Of a DNA stretch of 49,148 nt, positions 8,077 to 17,248 are shown piece after piece. A program made the position numbers and the translations under genes. Positions within the stretch are counted from its first letter, which is position 1, and the number at the start of each line of letters is the position of its first letter. A model generated the notes under the pieces. The model had not been told where the DNA came from. It saw only the letters and a program-made list of their open reading frames with translations, and did no database searches. The DNA comes from an uncultured Campylobacter sp. GTDB taxonomy: Bacteria; Campylobacterota; Campylobacteria; Campylobacterales; Campylobacteraceae. The DNA lies in assembly GCF_938015785.1 (NCBI RefSeq), contig NZ_CALLWC010000071.1:1-49148 (forward strand), in the 5' to 3' direction.

Positions 8077-9712
8077 GGCGCGCCTCAAGCCATAAAATGA
8101 AATTTTCTACCAAATGAAACGAGCCGAAAACCAAATACTCCTCGTCCGCTCTAAGCTCGCCGCGAAACGGCGAATGTGGAATTTTAAGCGCGTCAAGCGC
8201 ACGGGTTATCGCCTCTGCTGCCATTTCGCGATCCGCAACCTCGTAGCTAAAGATCTCCACGCGCTTCACCACGGGTGCTAAAGCTCGCAGCACCGCGACT
8301 ACGTCCTTATCGGCAAAAGCGTTGTAAATCAGCACGATCTTTCTGCCCCCGTAGATTTCGGTAATTTCGCGGGCAACTTGCTGTGCCGCAAGCTCGTTGT
8401 GTCCGACATCCACGCGTAAATTTGGCGCCAAAACTTCCATCCTGCCGCGTAAATTTAGAGGCGGCAGCTGCGAAATTTCAAATTTCAAATTTAAAAATTT
8501 CATCGCAGCAAGCGCTAGAGCTAAATTTGAAATTTGAAATTTAGGCAGATTATTGCACGCGCAAAACCATGCAATCTGCGCTTGCTCACTCTCGCTTAAA
8601 AGCTCTGCTGCAAACCTCAAATGAGTTCCTTTTTGCTCTGCGATCTGCTGCGCGATACGAAGCGGAACCTCGCTCATCTCGTCGCTTAAAATCGCTTCCT
8701 TATCCATCGTAATGAGCTTAGTGTGGGCGATCTGCTCTAGATTTTGTCCTAGCATGCCCAAATGATCGGTGCCGATCGGTGTAAAAAGCGACAGCGTGCG
8801 CCCGAAGCTCGATGTAGCGTCAAACTCGCCGCCCATCCCAGCCTCGATCACGCAGTAATCGCAATCCCTAAAAAGCACTGCCGCCGCAAGCGTGAGATAC
8901 TCGAAATACGAGAGGCTATCTTTAAACTCCGCGGGCAAGCTCTCTTGCAAAAACTCATGCGCGAAATCAAGCTCCTCATCCGTAGCATCGCGACCTAGCG
9001 AAATGGGAAGCGAGCTTTGAGCGGATTTAAAATTTGATCCTAACGGAGATTTAAAATTTTGCTCTGGCGAGATTTTTAAATTTTGCTCAGACGGAGATTT
9101 TAGATCTTGAGAATTCCATAAATTTTGTGTAGAAGCAGAATTTTGCGTATCTATGGAATTTTGCGCGATAGAATTCTGCTCGCTACAAAAATTTTGCGTG
9201 GTATAAACGGAGTTTTGCAAAGCATAATTCTGCTCACCGTGCGAATTCTGAGTGGCGATAAAATCCTGCGTGGCGGAATTTTGCAAATTAGAAATAGAAA
9301 TTTGAGAGGCGGAATTTTCTCCGCTCGCAAAATTTTGCATTTTTTCGGAATTTTGTTTTTCCGTAAAATTTGACGCCAAAGCGGAATTTTGCTCGTTTTT
9401 AAAATTTGAAGCGCCTGAATTTAACGCAAAAACGGGGTTTTGCGCGATCCGTCCGCCTAGATAGATGCGCTCGTTGAGCCTAAAAACGTGCGGGCTGGTG
9501 TAGTGCCCTACGCTAAAGCCCGCTGCGGCGATCGCGTTAGCCAAAAACCGCCCGGTGCTACCCTTGCCGTTGGTGCCGATGATCTGAATGACATTTCTGA
9601 GCGGAATTTTATCTTTAATGGCGGCATATGCCCGCGGGAAGCGCTCGTAGTCGATTTTTTTGTAATAAATCGGGCGATTTTGCAAAAATTCTTTAATGCT
9701 GCGCCCGCTCAA
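8069..9712 (-). CDS. folC: Bifunctional folylpolyglutamate synthase/dihydrofolate synthase with a large low-complexity insert
   Basis: 547 residues from a TTG at 9712, chosen because AGGGG lies eight bases upstream and the family motif begins soon after (FLQNRPIYYKKIDYERF). An ATG at 9772 would need an 80-base overlap with lptE. The P-loop GTNGKGSTG is at 46-54 and the Mur-ligase type C-terminal domain follows. FolC adds glutamate to dihydropteroate and folates in the cytoplasm. Between LNERIYLGGRIA and DEELDFAHEFLQ lies an insert of about 150 residues made of QNS/QNF units. It falls between conserved segments, so it should loop out of the fold. Without it the length is normal for the family. 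Confidence 0.93.
   Translation of the reverse strand: MSGRSIKEFLQNRPIYYKKIDYERFPRAYAAIKDKIPLRNVIQIIGTNGKGSTGRFLANAIAAAGFSVGHYTSPHVFRLNERIYLGGRIAQNPVFALNSGASNFKNEQNSALASNFTEKQNSEKMQNFASGENSASQISISNLQNSATQDFIATQNSHGEQNYALQNSVYTTQNFCSEQNSIAQNSIDTQNSASTQNLWNSQDLKSPSEQNLKISPEQNFKSPLGSNFKSAQSSLPISLGRDATDEELDFAHEFLQESLPAEFKDSLSYFEYLTLAAAVLFRDCDYCVIEAGMGGEFDATSSFGRTLSLFTPIGTDHLGMLGQNLEQIAHTKLITMDKEAILSDEMSEVPLRIAQQIAEQKGTHLRFAAELLSESEQAQIAWFCACNNLPKFQISNLALALAAMKFLNLKFEISQLPPLNLRGRMEVLAPNLRVDVGHNELAAQQVAREITEIYGGRKIVLIYNAFADKDVVAVLRALAPVVKRVEIFSYEVADREMAAEAITRALDALKIPHSPFRGELRADEEYLVFGSFHLVENFILWLEARRG
8987..9442. repeat. RAATTY-dense low-complexity insertion inside folC
   Basis: By hand count about 19 RAATTY hexamers (AAATTT, GAATTT, AAATTC, GAATTC) lie between 9010 and 9424, roughly one per 22 bases. 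leuS, in the same operon, has about one per 130. In the folC frame they are read with R as the third base of a codon, which gives QNS, QNF, SNF and QNL peptides. The repeat is irregular rather than a clean tandem array. Confidence 0.85.
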
Positions 9713-10232
9713 GTCTGAATCCCCTAATCGCAAGCGCCGAAATAAACTCGTCAAACGCCTGCGCGGAGGCATTTTCGATCGCCTTGTAGCGGTCCTTATC
9801 GCTAATGATCGAGCTCGTATCGTAGCTATTTTTGACTAGGCGGCTAACTTTAAAATCGTAATCGCCCACGCAATCCTTGCTGAAAACCTCGCCGTTTTTA
9901 AGCTTGGTGCTAAAATTTACGATGAGATTTGCGCGGTAGCTAGTGACGTAGCCGAACTGATCGTATGAAAGCTCGCTAAAGCTTAGGCTTTTTATGCTTG
10001 CTACTACAATCGTCTGCGCCGAGTTTTTATCCGAAAGGCTCATCCCTAGGCGCTGAACTATACCCTGTCTGATCGCATCTTTAATAGCGACGGTGTTTTG
10101 CGGATCGGTCTTGCTCATCATCACATCCACAAATACGCTTCCGCTAATCGTCTCTTTTGCAATCCTTGAAACGGGCTTGTAGCCGCAGCCGATTAAAAAA
10201 ATCAAACAAAAAACGGTTAAAACTTTTCTCAT
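9693..10232 (-). CDS. lptE: LPS assembly lipoprotein LptE
   Basis: 179 residues with a lipoprotein signal peptide, MRKVLTVFCLIFLIGCGYKP, whose lipobox LIGC places the lipidated cysteine at residue 16. The CGYKP start and the body fit LptE, the outer membrane lipoprotein that plugs LptD and helps deliver lipo-oligosaccharide to the cell surface. The position between leuS and folC matches the C. jejuni gene order. It begins six bases after the leuS stop, and its 3' end overlaps the proposed folC start by 20 bases. Confidence 0.85.
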   Translation of the reverse strand: MRKVLTVFCLIFLIGCGYKPVSRIAKETISGSVFVDVMMSKTDPQNTVAIKDAIRQGIVQRLGMSLSDKNSAQTIVVASIKSLSFSELSYDQFGYVTSYRANLIVNFSTKLKNGEVFSKDCVGDYDFKVSRLVKNSYDTSSIISDKDRYKAIENASAQAFDEFISALAIRGFRLERAQH

Positions 10233-10238
10233 CTTCGC

Positions 10239-12686
10239 CTACTTTATTACCAAATTTACGAGCTTGTTTTTGACGTAAATTTCTTTTACGATGCTCTTGC
10301 CTTCTAGCCATTTGGCGCAGTTTTGTTTCGCAAGGCTTAAAATTTCGCCCTCGCTTAGGCTTGCGCCCGCTTCAAACTCCGCGCGCTTTTTGCCGTTAAT
10401 CGTGACGGCGAGCTTGATCGTATCGCTCTCGAATACCTCTTCGCAAACTCTCAGCTCACAAAAATTCGCTCGCCCAAACAGCCTCTCGCTAAGCTCGGCG
10501 CAGATGTGCGGTACGATAGGCTCGAGCAGACTTAAGATCACAAAGTAGCCCTCGGTAAATACGTCTTTGTTGCTCTGCGCATTTAGCGCATTTAGCGCCT
10601 CCATACACGCGGCGATTAGGGTATTGAAAGCAAAACTGCTCTCATAAACCTGCTGTGATTTCTTAAGCGCCTCGTAAACTTTGAGGCGGGCATATTTTTC
10701 CTCTTTATTTAGGCTCGCGTGGTCGATCTGCGGAATTTTATCCGTAGCGTAGGCGTTTTCAGCACGATCGTATAGGCGATTTAAAAATTTATACGCGCCC
10801 TCTACCGCGCTGTCGTTCCACTCAAGCTCCTTTTGCGGAGGCGCGGCAAAAAGTATAAAAAGCCTCGCCGTATCAGCGCCGTAGGTCTCGATGATGTCGT
10901 CGGGATCGACGGTATTTCCCTTGCTTTTACTCATCTTCGCGCCGTCTTTTAGCACCATGCCCTGGGTTAGTAGCCGCTCAAACGGCTCGCTATCGCGCAG
11001 ATAGCCTATGTCGCGAAGAGCCTTTTGGAAAAATCTCGCATACAAAAGGTGCAAAATCGCATGCTCGATGCCGCCGATATACTGATCGACATTCATCCAG
11101 TAGTTCACGCTTTGCTCGTCAAACGCTCGTTGCTGCCACGTCCGCTCGTCGCTTGCGTAGCGCGCGAAATACCACGAGCTTTCAAAAAATGTATCGAGCG
11201 TGTCGGTCTCGCGCACCGCGTTGCCGCCGCATTTAGGGCATTTGCAAAACTTCCAGCTAGGATGCGCGTCGAGTGGATTGCCCTTGCCGGTGATCTTAAT
11301 ATCCTGCGGAAGCTCTACGGGCAGATTTGAAATTTCCTCGCTTATCAGCCCGCATTTTGGACAGTGGATCATCGGGATCGGCGCGCCCCAGTAGCGCTGG
11401 CGGCTCACTCCCCAATCGCGCAGTTTAAAATTTACCACGCGGCGTCCGAGCCCTAGCTCCTCAAATTTTGAGATAACGGCGCTTTTTGCCTTCTCGCTAT
11501 CCATGCCGCTAAATTCTTCGGAATTTACCAAAACTCCGCTCTCTACGTAAGCTTTGCTAGCGTCGTAATCGCCGCTTTTTGGAGCGATGCTTTGAATGAT
11601 CGGCAGGTTAAATCTCTTCGCAAACTCGAAGTCTCTCTCATCGTGCGCAGGTACCGCCATAACCGCACCGCCGCCGTATTCTGCTAGGACGAAATTTGCG
11701 GTCCAAACGGGGATTTTTTTGCCGCTTAGCGGATGAAGCACGCTGATTCCGAGGCTCACGCCGTCTTTATCGCTTGCTTGGCGCTCGCGCGGGCTTTGAT
11801 TTAAAATTTCTCTCACCTTCGCCGCAGCTTCGGCGTCAAGTAAATTATTATCCAAAAGTCTCTTTACGACCTCGTGCTCGGGCGCGACCGCCGCGTAGCT
11901 CATGCCATAGATCGTATCGGGGCGCGTCGTAAAGACCTTAAAGCCCTCGATGCCGCTAAGTTTGGCGCTGCTTTGCTCGTCAAATTTAAAGCCAAATTCC
12001 AAACCCTCGCTGCGTCCGATCCAGTTTTCCTGCATCGTAAGCACCTGAGCGGGCCACTTGCCCTCAAGCTCCTTTAAGCAATCCAAGAGCTCCTGCGCGT
12101 AGGCGGTGATTTTTAGATAATATCCCGGCATCTGCTTTTGCACGACCTCGTTGCCGCAGCGCCAACACCTGCCCTCCTCGACCTGCTCGTTGGCAAGCAC
12201 CGTCTGATCGTGCTCGCACCAATTTACCACGGCGCTTTTTCTATAGATAAGCCCTTTTTCAAAAAGTTTGATGAAAAATTCCTGCTCCCAGCGCGTATAA
12301 AGCGGATCGGAGGTAGCGAGCATGCGACGAGCCGAAAAGCTAAAGCCAAGGCGGTGCAGCTCATTTTTCATATAATCAATATTTTCGTAAGTCCAAGTTT
12401 TAGGGTGAATGCCGTGTTTGATCGCCGCATTTTCCGCAGGCATACCGAAGCTGTCAAAGCCGATCGGCTGAAGCACGTTATATCCGCGCAGCCTATAATA
12501 GCGACTCAGCGCGTCGCCGATGCTGTAGTTTCGCACGTGCCCCATGTGGATGCGGCCGCTTGGGTAGGGAAACATCGAAAGGATATATTTTTTAGGCAGG
12601 CTGTAATCGTCCTTAGGCTCGAAAACTCCCTCTTCATCCCAAATTTTCTGCCATTTAAGCTCAATACTTTTACTATCGTAAGGCAT
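10239..12686 (-). CDS. leuS: Leucyl-tRNA synthetase
   Basis: 815 residues, a usual bacterial length. The HIGH-type motif HMGHVRNYSIGD is near residue 47. The editing (CP1) domain contains the threonine-rich TTRPDTIYGMSY. The KMSKS motif is seen as KMSKSKGNTVDP. A zinc-binding-like cysteine set (CPKCG, CKCPKCG) sits in the central domain. The enzyme charges tRNA-Leu with leucine. The start ATG has TAGGAG seven bases upstream. RAATTY density here (about 19 in 2.4 kb by hand count) serves as my local background. Confidence 0.98.
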   Translation of the reverse strand: MPYDSKSIELKWQKIWDEEGVFEPKDDYSLPKKYILSMFPYPSGRIHMGHVRNYSIGDALSRYYRLRGYNVLQPIGFDSFGMPAENAAIKHGIHPKTWTYENIDYMKNELHRLGFSFSARRMLATSDPLYTRWEQEFFIKLFEKGLIYRKSAVVNWCEHDQTVLANEQVEEGRCWRCGNEVVQKQMPGYYLKITAYAQELLDCLKELEGKWPAQVLTMQENWIGRSEGLEFGFKFDEQSSAKLSGIEGFKVFTTRPDTIYGMSYAAVAPEHEVVKRLLDNNLLDAEAAAKVREILNQSPRERQASDKDGVSLGISVLHPLSGKKIPVWTANFVLAEYGGGAVMAVPAHDERDFEFAKRFNLPIIQSIAPKSGDYDASKAYVESGVLVNSEEFSGMDSEKAKSAVISKFEELGLGRRVVNFKLRDWGVSRQRYWGAPIPMIHCPKCGLISEEISNLPVELPQDIKITGKGNPLDAHPSWKFCKCPKCGGNAVRETDTLDTFFESSWYFARYASDERTWQQRAFDEQSVNYWMNVDQYIGGIEHAILHLLYARFFQKALRDIGYLRDSEPFERLLTQGMVLKDGAKMSKSKGNTVDPDDIIETYGADTARLFILFAAPPQKELEWNDSAVEGAYKFLNRLYDRAENAYATDKIPQIDHASLNKEEKYARLKVYEALKKSQQVYESSFAFNTLIAACMEALNALNAQSNKDVFTEGYFVILSLLEPIVPHICAELSERLFGRANFCELRVCEEVFESDTIKLAVTINGKKRAEFEAGASLSEGEILSLAKQNCAKWLEGKSIVKEIYVKNKLVNLVIK

Positions 12687-12695
12687 TTTGCGCTC

Positions 12696-13037
12696 CTAGA
12701 ATTCGTCTTTAGTTTTTGCCGACTCGATCGCTATTAAAATTAGCGAGAAAAAGTTTGCAAGTAGCGCGCCGATCGCAAGCGAGGTCACGATCGATAGATC
12801 TCCCGGCGCTACTACAATCAAAACGAACGCCGGTATGAGATGCAGATCCGCTACGAGCGAGCTTGCAAAAAGCTCGGCTGCTAGCATATTTCGCACGCCT
12901 ACCTTCAAAAGCGTCGAGACTGCATTCACGCTGGTTGCTATGAAAAGTAAAATTTCATTCTTCTCATACAAAAACCCACCTATCGTAGTCATACTCATCA
13001 GCGCAAAAAATATGTAAATTACCCTTCCCCAGTTCAT
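12696..13037 (-). CDS. Small integral membrane protein (DUF6394-like)
   Basis: 113 residues with four hydrophobic stretches: roughly 5-22, 27-50, 58-78 and 82-104. I see no catalytic motif. Similar proteins sit between leuS and secF in related bacteria, and I associate this one with the DUF6394 family, from memory only. It lies nine bases upstream of leuS and nine bases downstream of secF, so it belongs to the Sec operon. Function unknown. Confidence 0.7.
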   Translation of the reverse strand: MNWGRVIYIFFALMSMTTIGGFLYEKNEILLFIATSVNAVSTLLKVGVRNMLAAELFASSLVADLHLIPAFVLIVVAPGDLSIVTSLAIGALLANFFSLILIAIESAKTKDEF

Positions 13038-13046
13038 CTTTTATCC

Positions 13047-14015
13047 TTACACCGTGCCTTTTTCATACATGGCGCGATTCTTTTCTTTCTCTTTGATACG
13101 GCGCTGTTTTTCAGCTAAAAACGCGCGGTACTTTTCAACGTTAAATTTAAACAAAATCAGCATCGGAGCAGCTACGAATACGGAGCTGAAAGTTCCTGCT
13201 ATGACGCCCACTAACATCACGAAGCTAAAGCCGTGGATCATCTCGCCGCCCCAAACGAATAAAATCACAATGACGATGAGAGTCGTAAGCGAAGTAAGCA
13301 GCGTGCGCGATAGCGTGTGAGAGATTGATTCGTTTATAACCTCGTCAAGCTTAATCGATTTACTATCTTTTACACCTTCTCGAATTCTATCGAAAACAAC
13401 GATGGTATCGTTAAGTGAGTAGCCCATTATAGTTAGCAGTGCAGCTAGAATTTCAAGGTTGAAATCCACGCCGGCTAAAATCATCGCGCCTACGGCGACT
13501 ACGACGTCGTGCAGATCCGATAGTACGGCTGCAATCGCAAATCTCCACTCAAACCGCAGGGTGATATAAACCAAAATGAGCGCAAACGACACACATACCG
13601 CTAAAATTCCGTTTGTGCGAAGCTCCTCGCCGACTTTAGGACCTACAATATCGACCTTGCGAATGTCGAAATTTCCGCTGCCTTGCAAAATTTTTTGCGC
13701 CGCTAAAGCGGGATTATCACCCAGTTCACTCGCAGCGCCTGAATATCTAATCGTGACCTCTTGATCGCTGCCGAATTCCGTAACGTTGATATTGCCTAAA
13801 TTTGCCGCTTCGAAGCGCTTTCTGATCTCATCAAGTGGTGCTTTAGCGTCGTATTTAACCTGAATAAGCGTACCGCCGCTAAAATCGATGCCGTAATTAA
13901 TGCCCTTAATGAAAAATAGCGCAATAGAGCCTATTATCAAAACAGCAGAAAGCGCAAAGGTAAAATATCTAAATTTCATAAAGTCATAAATTTTGCCCTT
14001 ATCGAACACTTGCAT
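13047..14015 (-). CDS. secF: Protein translocase subunit SecF
   Basis: 322 residues. The first membrane helix is followed by the family signature GINYGIDFSGGTLIQVKY. Five further helices with the SecD/SecF/RND pattern (MGYSLNDTIVVFDRIREG) follow. With SecD and YajC it uses the proton gradient to help finish Sec-dependent export. The ATG at 14015 has GAGGAGG a few bases upstream and overlaps the secD 3' end by 17 bases. Confidence 0.97.
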   Translation of the reverse strand: MQVFDKGKIYDFMKFRYFTFALSAVLIIGSIALFFIKGINYGIDFSGGTLIQVKYDAKAPLDEIRKRFEAANLGNINVTEFGSDQEVTIRYSGAASELGDNPALAAQKILQGSGNFDIRKVDIVGPKVGEELRTNGILAVCVSFALILVYITLRFEWRFAIAAVLSDLHDVVVAVGAMILAGVDFNLEILAALLTIMGYSLNDTIVVFDRIREGVKDSKSIKLDEVINESISHTLSRTLLTSLTTLIVIVILFVWGGEMIHGFSFVMLVGVIAGTFSSVFVAAPMLILFKFNVEKYRAFLAEKQRRIKEKEKNRAMYEKGTV

Positions 14016-15603
14016 TTGCGCCTCCTCTTACTTTATAACCGAGCCAAAGCGCGGTGTTTTTGCTTTTTTCCATCTTATCCATTACTAACTCAAACATTCC
14101 GTGAGTGCCTAAAATAGCCGTTATCATCGACGCTACGATACCGATACTCATCGTGACGGCAAAGCCCTTCACCGGACCCGTGCCGTAAGCATAAAGCGCA
14201 GCAGAAGTAATTAACGTAGTGATATTTGAATCCACAATCGCGCTCATCGCGTTTTCATAGCCTTTATTTATACTTTGGCGGATTGAAACTCCCGTCCTTA
14301 GCACCTCTCTAACGCGCTCATTAATGATGACATTCGCATCCACAGCCATTCCGATAGTTAGCACGATTCCCGCCATTCCAGGAAGCGTCAAAGTAGCGCC
14401 GAATAGCGCCATACAAGCGATCAAAAACAAGATATTTACCGCAAGCGCGATGTCGGCAAAAAGCCCCGCCACGCCGTAGTAGAAAATCATAAAGATCAAA
14501 ATCGCAACCGCTGCAAGGCTTAGCGCTGCCATACTTTTATCGATGCTATCCTGTCCTAGGCTAGGACCGATACTGCGTGTCTCTGAGACTTTAACAGGAG
14601 CCAAAAGCGCGCCGCTTCTAAGCGCAATCGCTACGTCGTGCGCCTCCTCGACGCTAAATCCGCCGCTGATCTGACCGCTGCCGCCGCCGATACGCTCGTT
14701 AATGCGCGGCGCGGAGTAAACCTTGCCGTCAAGTACGATCGCAAGGCGCTTACCGACGTTTTTACCGGTAAAATCGCCAAAAATTTGAGCGCCTTGAGAG
14801 TTTAGCGTAAAATTTATGATCGGCTGGTTGGTGTGCTGATCGAAAGCTACCTTCGCATCAACTAGCATCGCGCCATCAAGAACAGGAATTTCGTTTATGA
14901 GATACTTGTAATTCGGATTTTTAACGTCGGGATAAATCACGTCCCCGTAAGCTCTGGCATCCGCTGCACTGATAGTCTGCGCGCGGTCTTGGCGCACATC
15001 GTCCACTGCCATAAGCTGCAAGTGAGCCGCTTTGGCGATCAGATCTTTGGCGCGTTGCTCATCTGCTGCACTTTTGACGCCCGGAAGCTCAACCAAAATA
15101 TAGCTCTCGCCCTGCTTTGCTACCGTAGGCTCCGCAAGTCCGAATTGATCCAAGCGGTTTCGGATAGTCTCGACGGCCTGTTCGATCGCGTATTTTTTAG
15201 TCGCTTCGACCTCCTCAGGTGTTAGTGTGACGCGGTATTTTTCGCCAGATTTTTGAATGTCTAATCCGCTTGCGGCGCTATGCAAAATCGCATCAAATTT
15301 GGAAGCCTCGTCCGCGTCTAAAATTTCAAACTCAAACGAATCGCCTTCCAATTTTAGCCCGTCCATTAGTAGATCGTCGCGCTTGGCGGCGTAATTGACA
15401 CTCGCGGCGATCGATTTGATCTTCGAAACGACCGCCTCGTCGCTTTGAACCTCCAAAAGCATATGCAGACCGCCTTGCAGATCCAAACCCAAGTTTATCT
15501 TGCTTCCCTTTTCGGTCTGAAAGATCGAAGGCGCGGCAAAAATCGCCGAAAAAATAACCGCAGCCAAAAAGATCAGCAGGCGGTATGAAATTTTACTGCT
15601 CAT
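13999..15603 (-). CDS. secD: Protein translocase subunit SecD
   Basis: 534 residues. The N-terminal helix is followed by INLGLDLQGGLHMLLEV, the SecD signature. A large periplasmic domain comes next, then the six-helix membrane domain including GMAVDANVIINERVRE. It works with SecF in proton-driven late stages of protein export. It overlaps yajC by 11 bases at the 5' end. I see no unusual features. Confidence 0.97.
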   Translation of the reverse strand: MSSKISYRLLIFLAAVIFSAIFAAPSIFQTEKGSKINLGLDLQGGLHMLLEVQSDEAVVSKIKSIAASVNYAAKRDDLLMDGLKLEGDSFEFEILDADEASKFDAILHSAASGLDIQKSGEKYRVTLTPEEVEATKKYAIEQAVETIRNRLDQFGLAEPTVAKQGESYILVELPGVKSAADEQRAKDLIAKAAHLQLMAVDDVRQDRAQTISAADARAYGDVIYPDVKNPNYKYLINEIPVLDGAMLVDAKVAFDQHTNQPIINFTLNSQGAQIFGDFTGKNVGKRLAIVLDGKVYSAPRINERIGGGSGQISGGFSVEEAHDVAIALRSGALLAPVKVSETRSIGPSLGQDSIDKSMAALSLAAVAILIFMIFYYGVAGLFADIALAVNILFLIACMALFGATLTLPGMAGIVLTIGMAVDANVIINERVREVLRTGVSIRQSINKGYENAMSAIVDSNITTLITSAALYAYGTGPVKGFAVTMSIGIVASMITAILGTHGMFELVMDKMEKSKNTALWLGYKVRGGANASVR

Positions 15604-15865
15604 CTAATTTTCTTGCCACAAATTGTTTATCCAGCTCAACCATGACCTCATCGTTAAGCTTAACTGTGATAAAATCATTGTTTGTTTTCACGACCGTGCA
15701 TTTTATGCCACCGCTAGTTATGATCTTATCGCCTTTGCCGAGCGCATCGACCATCGCTTTATGATCCTTGGCCTGCTTTTGCTGCGGTCTGATAATCAAA
15801 AAATACATAATCGCAAAGATTACGACGATAGGCAGGATTGATGCAAAGAAATTTCCTTGTTCCAT
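15593..15865 (-). CDS. yajC: Sec translocon accessory protein YajC
   Basis: 90 residues. A single membrane helix (about 8-24) is followed by the hallmark RPQQKQAKDHKAMVDALGKGDKIITSGGI. It is the accessory subunit of SecDF. AAGGAA lies four bases before the ATG at 15865. The first codons overlap, on the opposite strand, the proposed start of lnt. Confidence 0.95.
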   Translation of the reverse strand: MEQGNFFASILPIVVIFAIMYFLIIRPQQKQAKDHKAMVDALGKGDKIITSGGIKCTVVKTNNDFITVKLNDEVMVELDKQFVARKLDEQ

Positions 15866-17184
15866 GTGTTTCCTTCATTAGAAATTTAAAAAGTAGCTAT
15901 TTTACATTAAGTTACATAAATAAAGGCTTTGTTCTTGCCCTTGCGCTTTCAAATTTTATTTTCGTAGAAATTTTAAGCTCTAAATTTGACGGCTTGGCTG
16001 CTTTGGCGGCGGAATTTTTCTCGCCTCTAATTGCGATAGCGGCACTTTTTTATCTACTAAAAGCGAGCAAGGCGGAGTGGTTTTGGTGCGGATTTTTTAT
16101 CGGCGCGCTGTGGATGCACTGGATCAGCTTCAGTCTGATCTATTTCGATCTTGCGTTTTTGATCCCGATTGAAATTCTTGGAATTTGCCTTGTTTACGCT
16201 TTTATTTTTCGCATCTTTGCGATCTTTGACGCGCCGGTTTTGCGCGCTGCATGCCTTTTAGCGCTGAAATTTATCCATCCTTTCGGCTTTGATTGGCTAA
16301 ATTTTGAACTGCTGCTAAGCCATGGAATTTTCAGAGCCGATCTTAGCGCGCTGGCTCTGATTTTAGCGGGGCTTTGCGCGATTTTGTATCTACGGGGGCG
16401 CGGCGCCCGGGCTAAACTTAATGCCGTGATCTTTGCGGTATTTTTGATCTGCGCGCTGCAATTTAGCCAAAAAGAAGCCGAGCCGCTACCGATTAAAATT
16501 TCACTCGCAAACACCGATGTTTCGCAGCATGACATCTGGGCAAAGGATAAAATTTTATCCGCCGCGTTGGCAAATTTAGCCCGCATCGATGATGCGATCG
16601 CAGCGGGGCAGGATGCGATAATTTTGCCCGAGAGCGCCTTTGCGATGCCGCTAAATTTAGAAAATGTGCTAGTTAAAGCTCTAAAGGAAAAATCGCGCGC
16701 AATTACGATCGTAGCGGGTGCGGAAGCGTATGAGAACGGGAAATTTTACAACAGCGCCTATCTTTTTGCGAACGGGGAAATGAGCCGCTTCGATAAGCAC
16801 ATTTTGGTGCCGTTTGGCGAAATGGTTCCGCTGCCTGAATTCGCGCGAAATTTCATAAACCGCGTGCTGTTAGGCGGCGCGACCGATTTTTCGACGGCTA
16901 GCGGTTTTAGCGACTACGAGCTTGGCGGGCGAAGCGTAAGAAGCGCTGTTTGCTACGAGGCTACGCGCGCGGAGCTTTACGAGGGCTCGCCCAAATATGT
17001 CGTAGCGATCAGCAATAACGGCTGGTTCGTGCCGAGCTACGAGCCCTATTTGCAGCGCCTCATAATCCGCTACTACGCGAGCTTGCACGGCACGATGATC
17101 TATCACGCTGTAAACGGTAGCGCTAGCGAGATAATCGCTCCGAAAAAGATCTGGATAAACCGCCTTAAAGATCATCTAAAATAG
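15841..17184 (+). CDS. lnt: Apolipoprotein N-acyltransferase Lnt
   Basis: 447 residues from ATG 15841; a TTG one codon earlier is also possible. Several membrane helices precede a nitrilase-fold periplasmic domain. The catalytic triad is visible: E264 in LPESAFAMP, K319 in FDKHILVPFGE and C371 in SAVCYEATRA. Lnt adds the third acyl chain to the N-terminal cysteine of lipoproteins such as LptE and the FN3 lipoprotein in this window. The start lies within the first codons of yajC on the other strand. I found no later in-frame ATG, GTG or TTG before the first helix, so the overlap seems real. Confidence 0.95.
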   Translation: MQRNFLVPCVSFIRNLKSSYFTLSYINKGFVLALALSNFIFVEILSSKFDGLAALAAEFFSPLIAIAALFYLLKASKAEWFWCGFFIGALWMHWISFSLIYFDLAFLIPIEILGICLVYAFIFRIFAIFDAPVLRAACLLALKFIHPFGFDWLNFELLLSHGIFRADLSALALILAGLCAILYLRGRGARAKLNAVIFAVFLICALQFSQKEAEPLPIKISLANTDVSQHDIWAKDKILSAALANLARIDDAIAAGQDAIILPESAFAMPLNLENVLVKALKEKSRAITIVAGAEAYENGKFYNSAYLFANGEMSRFDKHILVPFGEMVPLPEFARNFINRVLLGGATDFSTASGFSDYELGGRSVRSAVCYEATRAELYEGSPKYVVAISNNGWFVPSYEPYLQRLIIRYYASLHGTMIYHAVNGSASEIIAPKKIWINRLKDHLK

Positions 17185-17248
17185 CCTAAAAAGTTATTTT
17201 TAAACGACTTTTGGATAATATTTTAAAATTTTATTAGGAGCTAAATTT

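Noticed and set aside
9713..9772. FolC start at ATG 9772
   Set aside because: It needs an 80-base overlap with lptE and adds an arginine-rich leader not typical of the family. TTG 9712 has a good ribosome binding site and gives a normal N-terminus.
12138..12737. Plus-strand frame of 199 codons opposite leuS
   Set aside because: The minus strand holds the well-conserved N-terminal part of LeuS, including the HIGH region. The plus frame has no homology I recognise.
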